This document shows, piece after piece, positions 8,386-15,732 of a stretch of 64,000 nt of DNA. Source of the stretch: Sphingomonas sp. UNC305MFCol5.2 (GTDB lineage Bacteria; Pseudomonadota; Alphaproteobacteria; Sphingomonadales; Sphingomonadaceae); assembly GCF_000712135.1 (NCBI RefSeq), contig NZ_JOOE01000002.1, positions 186,001 through 250,000 of the forward strand. Direction: 5' to 3'. How positions within the stretch are numbered: position 1 is the first letter of the stretch; the number at the start of each line of letters is the position of its first letter. Under the pieces are notes generated by a model that ran no database searches, had not been told where the DNA came from, and saw nothing but the letters and a program-made list of their open reading frames with translations. Position numbers and translations under genes: made by a program.

Positions 8386-10178
8386 CGGATCGAGCTCCAC
8401 GGCCGACTCAGCAGCACCGCGCAGTTGATCATGCCGACCAGCGAATAGGTCTGCGGATAATTGCCCCAGAGCTCGCCGGTCAACGGATCGATATCCTCGG
8501 ACAGCAAACCCGCCGCGGTCCGGCGCGAGAGCATTTCCTCGAACAATTCCCTCGCGTCCGCGATCCGGCCGGTCGCGTGCAACGCTTCGATCAGCCAGAA
8601 GGTGCAGACGTTGAACGCCGTCTCGGGCAGCCCGAAATCGTCCTCGGTCGCATAGCGCAGCATGTGGCTGCCGCGCCTGAGCCCCTCCTCGACCGCGAGC
8701 AGCGTCCCGCGGAAGCGCGGATCGTCGGGCGGCAGGAAACGAAGATCGAGCAGCTGGATCAGGCTGGCGTCGAGATCGTCGCCGCCGAAGGTCGCCGAGA
8801 GCCGCGAGGTGTCCTCGCGCCACGCGGATTGCTCGATGCGGACGCGGATGCGATCGGCGCGGTCCTGCCAGAAGGCGGCGCGTTCGGCGAGCCCGAGCTT
8901 CGCCGCGGCATTGGCCAGCCGATCACACGCCGCCCAGCACATCGCGACCGAATAGGTGTGGACGTTGCTCTTGGTACGCAGTTCCCACAATCCCGCATCG
9001 GGCTTGTCATGGACTTCCCAGGCACGGTCGCCGATCGCCTCCAGCGCCTCGAAATCGGAAATGCCGCCCATCCGGAACAGCCGCTGATCGAAGAAGCTCT
9101 GGGTGTTCGACAGCACGATCTGGCCATAGGCATCGTGCTGGATCTGCGCATAGGCCTGGTTGCCGACCCGCACCGGTCCCATGCCGCGATAGCCGCTGAG
9201 CCCGGGCGCCTCGCGCTCCTCGATATGCGCCTCGCCGCCGACGCCGTAGAGCGGCTGGATATGCCCGCCTCGGGCATTGTCGACGATGTTGCGCAGATAT
9301 TCGAGATAGGTTTCCAGCACGTCGAGCGCGCCCAGCCGGTTGAGCGCCTGGACGGTGTAATACGCGTCGCGGATCCAGCAGTAGCGATAGTCCCAATTGC
9401 GCTGCGAACCGGCATGCTCGGGGATCGAGGTGGTGAGCGCGGCAACGATCGCCCCGGTCTCCTCGTGCTGGCACAACTTGAGCGTGATCGCACTGCGGAT
9501 CACTGCCTCCTGCCATTCCAGCGGAGTCGCGAGCCCGCGCACCCATTCGCGCCATTCCTGCGCGGTGCGATCGAGCATCGTCTCGACTGCGACACGAATG
9601 TCATCGGCGAAGCTCTCGTCCGGCCCGAGGAAGAAATGGAGGGGGCGCTCGACGCGGAACAGCCGTTCGTGCTCGATCCAGCCAATCGGCGCGGTGGTGC
9701 TCAGCCGCAGGACGGTGTCGGCGAGCAGATAGCGGATATGGTTCGATCCGCGCGTCGTCGCCGCGTCGCTCGCACCCCAGTCGCGCGCCGGGCGCAGGCG
9801 GACGCGGATCCGCGGCGAGCCGATCACGGGACGGACGATGCGCGCGAACGCCACCGGCCGGTACGTGCGCCCGCTGCGCCGGAAGCGCGGGCAGAAATCA
9901 ATCACTTCCACGGCATTGCCGTCGCGGTCGGTATGGCGCGTCACCAGGATCGGCGTGTTGTCCAGATAATGCTGCGCCGTGTCGACGCAGTCCTCGAGGT
10001 CGATTTCCCAGAAGCCGCGTGCGCCTTCCGCCGCGCGAGGCGCCGCGTCGAGCAACGACGAGAAAGCAGGATCGCCGTCGACGCGCGGCACGCAGCCCCA
10101 GACGAAGCGCCCGTTACGGTCGACCAGCGCGGAAACCTGGCAATTGCCGATCGGCCAGAGGTCCAGCGTCGCGGTCAT
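8382..10178 (-). CDS. Glycoside hydrolase family 15 protein (glucoamylase/trehalase type)
   Basis: 598 residues. GH15 features include the N-terminal beta-sandwich beginning LDLWPIGNCQVSALVD, and the (alpha/alpha)6 barrel with RNWDYRYCWIRDAYYTV, PDAGLWELR and FGLPETAFNVCTFW, which should carry the two catalytic glutamates. Family members cleave alpha-1,4-glucans or, in some actinobacterial and archaeal cases, trehalose. Four-base overlaps at both ends place it between otsB and otsA, so a trehalase or a trehalose-linked maltooligosaccharide hydrolase is likely. No signal peptide is seen, so it should be cytoplasmic. Confidence 0.9.
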   Translation of the reverse strand: MTATLDLWPIGNCQVSALVDRNGRFVWGCVPRVDGDPAFSSLLDAAPRAAEGARGFWEIDLEDCVDTAQHYLDNTPILVTRHTDRDGNAVEVIDFCPRFRRSGRTYRPVAFARIVRPVIGSPRIRVRLRPARDWGASDAATTRGSNHIRYLLADTVLRLSTTAPIGWIEHERLFRVERPLHFFLGPDESFADDIRVAVETMLDRTAQEWREWVRGLATPLEWQEAVIRSAITLKLCQHEETGAIVAALTTSIPEHAGSQRNWDYRYCWIRDAYYTVQALNRLGALDVLETYLEYLRNIVDNARGGHIQPLYGVGGEAHIEEREAPGLSGYRGMGPVRVGNQAYAQIQHDAYGQIVLSNTQSFFDQRLFRMGGISDFEALEAIGDRAWEVHDKPDAGLWELRTKSNVHTYSVAMCWAACDRLANAAAKLGLAERAAFWQDRADRIRVRIEQSAWREDTSRLSATFGGDDLDASLIQLLDLRFLPPDDPRFRGTLLAVEEGLRRGSHMLRYATEDDFGLPETAFNVCTFWLIEALHATGRIADARELFEEMLSRRTAAGLLSEDIDPLTGELWGNYPQTYSLVGMINCAVLLSRPWSSIR

Positions 10179-10900
10179 GCTGACATTTGCTCCAGCCAGG
10201 CGCGCACCGCCGCCGGGCTCTCCAGCAGATAATGCGCGCCGGTCTCGCCGGGTTTGCCGACGAAGATGCCGGCGCCGCCCAGCTCGGTGACGGCCTCGAA
10301 GCCGTTCTCGTCGGTGCGATCGTCACCGATGAAGACGGGCATCGTCCCCTTCATCGGTGCGAGCCGCATCATGCGCCGCACCGCCACGCCCTTGTCGCCC
10401 CCGGCCACCCGCAGCTCGATCATCATCTTGCCCTCCTGCAATTCGAGTCCGAGATCGCGCGCGACGTGCCATGCCAGCTCGACCGCCTCCTTCTCCGCTT
10501 CGGGACACAGGCGGTAATGCAGCGCCACGCCGTAGCTCTTCTCCTCGACGAGTGCTCCGGCAAAGCGATCGGCGAACGCGCGCATGCGTTCAGCCGCCTG
10601 ATCGAGCGTCGGCGGACGGTGCGGCTGGGCGGAAATGCCCTGCCAGCGATGCTCGCAGCCATGGCTCCCCGACAATGCAATTTCCTGCGCGACCGGTCCC
10701 AGTATCGCGTCGAGCTGTGCGATCGAGCGACCGCTGATCACTGCCACTCGTCCGCCGAGCCTGAGGTTCAGCCGGGCGAGGAGCGCGCGCAACTCCGCGT
10801 CGGCGACGACGTCGTCGGGCCGGTCCGCCAGATCGACCAATGTCCCGTCGAAATCGAGAAAGAGACTCGCATTAGCCAGCAACGACGCTGGAGGTGGCAA
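10175..10900 (-). CDS. otsB: Trehalose-phosphatase
   Basis: HAD-superfamily phosphatase that removes the phosphate of trehalose 6-phosphate. Motif I is FLDFDGTLVDLADRPD, motif II lies in VISGRSIAQLDAIL, and the last motif is VFIGDDRTDENGFEAV. I prefer the TTG start at 10900 (about 241 residues), which has AGGA five bases upstream and gives the usual short lead before DFDGT. A GTG at 10948 in the same frame would add 16 residues but has no ribosome binding site. First gene of the operon, behind an EcfG-like promoter at 10988-11012; its end overlaps the GH15 start by four bases. Confidence 0.93.
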   Translation of the reverse strand: MPPPASLLANASLFLDFDGTLVDLADRPDDVVADAELRALLARLNLRLGGRVAVISGRSIAQLDAILGPVAQEIALSGSHGCEHRWQGISAQPHRPPTLDQAAERMRAFADRFAGALVEEKSYGVALHYRLCPEAEKEAVELAWHVARDLGLELQEGKMMIELRVAGGDKGVAVRRMMRLAPMKGTMPVFIGDDRTDENGFEAVTELGGAGIFVGKPGETGAHYLLESPAAVRAWLEQMSA

Positions 10901-10987
10901 TAGTGTCCTGGTCCGACCGATCGAGATGTTACGCCCCTTCCAAAGCACGAGGCGCAGCGCGAGTACCGCCCGCGCGCCCTTTCAGGG

Positions 10988-11012
10988 AACGGGCGGAAGG
11001 CGGTGGGGTTCC
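10988..11012 (-). promoter_or_regulatory. EcfG-type general stress promoter for the ots operon
   Basis: Read on the minus strand this is GGAAC, a 16-base spacer, then CGTT, the consensus of promoters used by the alphaproteobacterial general-stress sigma factor EcfG (SigT). It lies about 85 bases before the preferred otsB start. Trehalose genes are frequent members of this regulon. The match is exact, but the promoter is predicted only. Confidence 0.65.
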
Positions 11013-11060
11013 GCTTCTTCCGTCGCCAAGCAGGAGGCGGGCGCAGTGCGCCGTCGCGGG

Positions 11061-11465
11061 CTAAGGCCGGCGCGGCTTGTTTCCCGGTCCGGGTCCACGC
11101 TTGGGGCCCTGCCCGTCACGCGGCGGCCTGCGATCGCCCGATCCTCCGCGCGGGCGCTCTCCCGGCCCGCCTCTCGGGCGATGCGTCGGTGCGGAAGCCG
11201 CCGGCGGCGCGCGGCGCTGCTCGACGCCTTGCGCGACCGAATAACCTTCCTTGAGCAGCCGGGTGAATGCCGATCGGACGTTGGTCGCGATCGCGGCCTG
11301 CACTTCCTTGGGCAGATCGGCATAGGTCGTGTTCGGGTGGATGCTGTTCAACTCGCGCAGCAACGGGTTGGGAAGCCCGTTGGCGGCGTCCTTCAGCGCC
11401 ACGATCGAATCGAGGACGGTGGAGAACAGGATCTCCTGCATCAGGTCGGTTGCCGATTTTGCCAT
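11061..11465 (-). CDS. Hypothetical protein with Arg/Gly/Pro-rich tail
   Basis: 134 residues from ATG 11465, chosen because GGAGG lies seven bases upstream; the frame extends eight codons further without such a site. Residues 1-80 look folded and mostly helical (AKSATDLMQEILFSTVLDSI, then DLPKEVQAAIATNVRSAFTR). The last 50 residues are low complexity and basic, rich in RGG, RPP and PGP, as in disordered nucleic-acid-binding tails. I do not recognise a named family. It lies between otsB and pcm on the same strand, with gaps of about 160 and 60 bases, so co-transcription with otsB is not certain. Confidence 0.7.
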   Translation of the reverse strand: MAKSATDLMQEILFSTVLDSIVALKDAANGLPNPLLRELNSIHPNTTYADLPKEVQAAIATNVRSAFTRLLKEGYSVAQGVEQRRAPPAASAPTHRPRGGPGERPRGGSGDRRPPRDGQGPKRGPGPGNKPRRP

Positions 11466-11525
11466 AGCCGCGCCTCCACGCCCGTCCACGCGCCCGGTGT
11501 CAAGCGATGAGTTGGCCGCGCGCGG

Positions 11526-12200
11526 CTAAACGGTCTCCAGCTCGGTGAATTGCACGGCCATCACTTCGCGGACGGTCAGTTCATTACCGTCGCGGGTCAC
11601 TTTTACCAGCCGCTGCGCGCCGGTCTCGCCCAAGGGCATCACCAGCCGTCCGCCCTCTGGCTTGAGTTGGCCCACCAACGCTTCGGGCAGCTCCTTCGCC
11701 GCTGCGCTGACGAGGATCGCATCGAACGGCGCCGCCTCCGCCCAGCCGCGCGATCCGTCACCGATCCGGATCGCGACATTCCGGTGCCCGAGTTCGACCA
11801 ATCGGGCATCCGCGACGCCCGCGAACTCCTCGACGATCTCGACGCTCCACACCTGCGCCGCCAGCCGGGCGAGGATCGCGGTCTGATAGCCGAGCCCCGT
11901 CCCCACCTCGAGCACCGAGTCCCCTTCATCCAGATCGAGCAATTCGGTCATCAGCGCCGCCATGAACGGCTGCGAGATCGTCTTGTCGAAGCCGATCGGC
12001 AGCGGGCTGTTCTGATAAGCGAGGGCCGCGAATTGCGCCGGCACGAACAGATGACGCGGCACCGCGAGGAACGCCGCGCGGACGCGCGCACCCGGCGCCG
12101 GTCGCCCGATCTCCTCGCTGAGCAGGTCGAACTCGATGTCGATCACTTCGACCATGTGGCGTCGAAGGATCGCGAGATGCGCTTCGGTGAGCGGCTTCAT
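11526..12200 (-). CDS. pcm: Protein-L-isoaspartate O-methyltransferase
   Basis: 224 residues from ATG 12200; a GTG start at 12239 is possible but less likely. The enzyme methylates isoaspartyl residues in aged proteins with S-adenosylmethionine. Family features are the N-terminal MVEVIDIEFDLL, the substrate-side VPRHLFVP and YQNSPLPIGFDKTISQPF, and the SAM-binding VLEVGTGLGYQTAILA. Length fits the usual 205-225. It stands alone on the minus strand, separated by a hairpin from the TonB receptor upstream. Confidence 0.92.
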   Translation of the reverse strand: MKPLTEAHLAILRRHMVEVIDIEFDLLSEEIGRPAPGARVRAAFLAVPRHLFVPAQFAALAYQNSPLPIGFDKTISQPFMAALMTELLDLDEGDSVLEVGTGLGYQTAILARLAAQVWSVEIVEEFAGVADARLVELGHRNVAIRIGDGSRGWAEAAPFDAILVSAAAKELPEALVGQLKPEGGRLVMPLGETGAQRLVKVTRDGNELTVREVMAVQFTELETV

Positions 12201-12345
12201 GACGGTCTGCCTCGATGGATCCCGGACAGATGAACGCACGACCTAGTCGCTGGCAACACTCGAAAGCGTCAGCCGTGCAGGTTGAGCAGCGAATCCATCA
12301 GCTCGTCCTCGATGCCGCCGGGCGCGCCCGCAAGAACCAGCAACG

Positions 12346-12376
12346 GGGCGCCGGAGCCGCATCGGCCCCGGCGCCC
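12346..12376 (-). terminator. Hairpin downstream of the TonB receptor gene
   Basis: Arms GGGCGCCGG and CCGGCGCCC, nine perfect pairs, with a 13-base interior. It begins seven bases after the receptor stop on the minus strand. The following bases are only weakly T-rich, so termination strength is uncertain. Confidence 0.5.
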
Positions 12377-12382
12377 TCCCCC

Positions 12383-15300
12383 TCAGCGCAAGCTGAAGCG
12401 AATGCCGACGCGGAACTGCCGGCCGAGCATGTCCGAATAAGTGGTGTTCGAGGCGTTGCCGGTCTCCGGAACCAACAGCGGCCAGCGGTTGAACAGGTTC
12501 GTCACGTTGAAGAACATCTCGGCGTCCGAAGTGCCGCTGACCGCAATCTTCTGGGTGAGATTGAGGTCCGCGTAGAACAGGCCCGACACATGATTGTTGT
12601 TGTAGGTGGGGAAGTTCGTGGTCGAGACGGGGCAGCTGGTGCTGCACTCGATGCCGTTCGCGACATATTTGCCTGCACTGATGCCCCGGCCGGTGAAGGT
12701 CGCCGAGAAGGTCGGCGTCTCATAGGCGACGCTGCCGCGGAAAATCCAGGTCGGCGTGCTGGCTTGGCCGCCATTGGCGCCCACGGTATTGACCGGCGCC
12801 GAACCCGCGATGCCGGTCACCGCGAGGTTCTCGATGTAGCGGGTCGCGACGCCGCGCAGCGTGAGAGTGTCGCCGCCGAACGGGATGCGATAGGCAGCGT
12901 CGAAGTCGATGCCGCGCACCAGCCTGCGGACATAGTTGAACGGCTGGGTTCGGATCAGCAGATAGGGTGCATTTGGCTGCGAGCGTGCCGGATCGGTGGT
13001 GATCGCATCGCAGAAGTCCTGATTCTTGTCGGCATAGCAACGGTTGACGGTCTCCTGCGCCGTGATCGAGTCGATCGCATCTTCGAGGTCAATGCGGAAA
13101 TAATCGACCGATGCCGTGAAGCCCGGCAGGAAGCGCGGCGAGATCACGGCGCCGATGTTCCACGAATTGGCCTCTTCGGGACGCAGGTTCGGGTTACCCG
13201 TGGTCAGGCCCGAATAGCTGTAGGTGCGCGGGCCGTTTGCGCCATCCTGCGTGAAGATCGGATTGGACACCGAATCGCTGTTCGCGGTGCCGGCCTGGTA
13301 GAGCTCGTTGAGGTTGGGCGCGCGGATGTCGCGCGAGCGCGTCACGCGGAAGCGGATATCCTCGATCGGCGCCCAGGTCGCACCCAGCTTCCAAGTGGTG
13401 ACGTAACCCGAGTTCGAATAGTCGGTGGCGCGTATCGCCCCGTTGAACTCGAGGCCGAGGCCTAGCGGAACCACGGTTTCGAGATAGGCCTCCTTGACGC
13501 TGTATTCGCCGGTGAAGGGCAGATAGTTGCCGACCGACCAGGCGTTCGAGGTGGTGGGGCGGCCGTTCGAACCTATGGTGATGGTCGGCTGGAACTCGGT
13601 CGGTACGCTGCCGCGGATCTTCTCCTTGCGCGCCTCGCCGCCGAATGAGACACTGACATCGCCCGCCCAAGTGGCGAACGGCGTGACGGCCCAGTTTGTG
13701 CCGACGACATATTGCTCCAGCACCTGATCGCGATACGGATCGCCCAGCACGTAGTCGATTGCGGCCGCACTCGCGACGCCGACGCCGAGACGGTTGAGCG
13801 GCACACAGTTGGGATCGTCGTCGGTCGTGACGGCGTTGACGTTGATCAGGCACTGGATCGAGCCGACCGCATAGCCGCGCGCATTGCCGGCCGGCGCGAA
13901 GGCCGCCGCGGTCGCATTGTTCATCCGCGCCGTGTGCATGATGTTCCGCAGCTGCTCGCGCACGTCCGAACGGCCATATTGGGCATAGACGTCCCAATGG
14001 CCGGGATTGCCGAACGCATCGAACGTACCTTCGAGGCCGGCAACATAGCGCTGGACCTTGCGCTCGTTGTCGATCGCGCGGAACGGCAGGTCAGCGGCGG
14101 TGGTCGCCACGGTGACGCTGGTCACGCCGGCCAGGCGCGCAGCGCCGAGCGTTTGGAGCGCATAGGCGTTGCAGGTCACCGGCACCGGCACCGTGGTACA
14201 GCCGGTGGTGTTGTAGGTGATGCCGGTCGACAGGTTCGGGCCGGCGTTGAAGTATATCTTCTGGTGGTTGTACGATCCCTCGACAAAGGCTTCGACACCG
14301 TCAGCGACTTCGTAGCTCAGCCGGCCGAATATGCCCCAACGGTCGTCCTTCGGCATCAGGCCGATGCGACGGCCGGAGTCATTGACCTGCCACGATCCGC
14401 CCTGGACGACGCCCGGATGCGAGGTGCCGTTCACGCGGCTGAAGGTGGGGGACTGGAGCACGCCATAGTCGAAGACGTTCACCGAGCCGCTCTGGCCGAA
14501 ATACAGGCCGCGCAGCGCATTCGGCGAGGTGCCGGCCGATGCGGTGATCAGGCCGCCAGGCGTAGAGTTCGACGCGCCGACCTGGCGCAGCGTCGTGATG
14601 TAGCGCGGCCGGTCGGTGCTGGTTGCCGTCCAGGTCGGATCCTCGACCCGCACATAGCCGGTATGGTTCCATCCGCGATCGACTGCGTTGATGTCGAAGA
14701 TGCCGTCCTGGTGCGCAATCTCGGCGTTGACCAGGATATGACCGCGGCCGCCGGCGAATGACTTGCCGCCGCTGATGCTACCCGAATAGTTGAAGCCGTC
14801 GCCATAAGTGGTGACGCCGGACTCGGCGGTGACGCGCAGGCCCTCTAGCTTCTTGTTGAGCACGAAGTTGACCACGCCGCCGACTGCGTCCGAGCCATAG
14901 GCCGCCGAAGCACCGCCGGTCACCACTTCGACGCGATCGACCAGGCCCTGCGGGATCGTGTTGACGTCGACCCAGCCGTAGATGGTCGAGCCGACCGAGC
15001 GGCGGCCATCGAGCAAGACCAGCGTGCGACCCTCGCCGAGGTTGCGCAAGTTGAGCGCGTTGATGCCCGCCGAGCCGTTCGACAAATTGAGGCGCGAATT
15101 GCCAGGCTTGGTCGAGCCCGCGAGCTGCGGCAACTGATTGACGAAATCGGCGATGTTGTTGGTCGGCGAGGTGTTGTTGATATCGTCGCGCGTCAGCACG
15201 GTCAGCGGCGTAGGTGCCTGGAAGCCATCGCGGATGATGCGCGTGCCGGTGACGACCAGTTCGTCTTCTTCGGCTTCGGGCTGGGGTGGTGGCGTCTCCT

Positions 15301-15424
15301 GTACGGTCGCCGTGCCTGCACCGGCGGTCTGCGCAGCGGCGGGCAATGCCATCAGAGAAGCGAGGGCCAGCGCGGCCATGCTCGAGAAACTGGCAAGATC
15401 CGATTGCCGGCGTGGATTCGTCAT
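12383..15424 (-). CDS. TonB-dependent outer-membrane receptor
   Basis: 1013 residues from ATG 15424, which follows a G-run ribosome binding site and gives MTNPRRQSDLASF then a hydrophobic stretch ending ALPAAAQ, a typical signal peptide. The long upstream extension of the frame lacks these features. The plug domain starts near DELVVTGTRIIRDGF and contains VNTIPQGLVDRVEVVTGGAS and YGSDAVGGVVNFVL, as in the large CirA/oligosaccharide-type receptors common in sphingomonads. The beta-barrel ends FRVGIRFSLR. The substrate is unknown. The divergent neighbour encodes a penicillin-acylase family enzyme, so substrate uptake and processing may be linked. Confidence 0.93.
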   Translation of the reverse strand: MTNPRRQSDLASFSSMAALALASLMALPAAAQTAGAGTATVQETPPPQPEAEEDELVVTGTRIIRDGFQAPTPLTVLTRDDINNTSPTNNIADFVNQLPQLAGSTKPGNSRLNLSNGSAGINALNLRNLGEGRTLVLLDGRRSVGSTIYGWVDVNTIPQGLVDRVEVVTGGASAAYGSDAVGGVVNFVLNKKLEGLRVTAESGVTTYGDGFNYSGSISGGKSFAGGRGHILVNAEIAHQDGIFDINAVDRGWNHTGYVRVEDPTWTATSTDRPRYITTLRQVGASNSTPGGLITASAGTSPNALRGLYFGQSGSVNVFDYGVLQSPTFSRVNGTSHPGVVQGGSWQVNDSGRRIGLMPKDDRWGIFGRLSYEVADGVEAFVEGSYNHQKIYFNAGPNLSTGITYNTTGCTTVPVPVTCNAYALQTLGAARLAGVTSVTVATTAADLPFRAIDNERKVQRYVAGLEGTFDAFGNPGHWDVYAQYGRSDVREQLRNIMHTARMNNATAAAFAPAGNARGYAVGSIQCLINVNAVTTDDDPNCVPLNRLGVGVASAAAIDYVLGDPYRDQVLEQYVVGTNWAVTPFATWAGDVSVSFGGEARKEKIRGSVPTEFQPTITIGSNGRPTTSNAWSVGNYLPFTGEYSVKEAYLETVVPLGLGLEFNGAIRATDYSNSGYVTTWKLGATWAPIEDIRFRVTRSRDIRAPNLNELYQAGTANSDSVSNPIFTQDGANGPRTYSYSGLTTGNPNLRPEEANSWNIGAVISPRFLPGFTASVDYFRIDLEDAIDSITAQETVNRCYADKNQDFCDAITTDPARSQPNAPYLLIRTQPFNYVRRLVRGIDFDAAYRIPFGGDTLTLRGVATRYIENLAVTGIAGSAPVNTVGANGGQASTPTWIFRGSVAYETPTFSATFTGRGISAGKYVANGIECSTSCPVSTTNFPTYNNNHVSGLFYADLNLTQKIAVSGTSDAEMFFNVTNLFNRWPLLVPETGNASNTTYSDMLGRQFRVGIRFSLR

Positions 15425-15732
15425 TATCGACCCCCCTGTGGGATAAGTTATTGCGACCGATGGACCGGCCCGCGCGCATGCCCTCCGCGGCAACGCACCG
15501 CATGGTCCTGCAACCTCTATCGGGTCACATGCGATCATGCCGGACGAAGGTGCGCCGTGGCCGCGCAAAGCGTCAACCGGCCACGGGGTTCTTAGGCTTC
15601 ACCGCACCATAGCCGCAGACTATGGGTCGCGGCCATAACCGGACCCTATGGGTGGGGAAGCCCTCGCCATGAGACGGCTCGGCGCGGGCGGCGCTAGCGT
15701 CGCGCCCGAATTGCCATAGCGGGAAGATTGCC
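15425..15732. promoter_or_regulatory. Divergent intergenic region with CCATAG/CTATGG repeats
   Basis: 308 bases separate the TonB receptor from the penicillin-acylase gene. Within it, CCATAG at 15607-15612 faces CTATGG at 15620-15625, and another CCTATGGG lies at 15645-15652. These short inverted repeats could be an operator for one or both divergent promoters. I see no convincing -35/-10 pair and no gene. Confidence 0.35.

Noticed and set aside
12255-12362. Short minus-strand frame ending EDELMDSLLNLHG between the TonB receptor and pcm
   Set aside because: Considered as a small peptide gene, but no start codon with a ribosome binding site exists and the terminator hairpin lies across its front.
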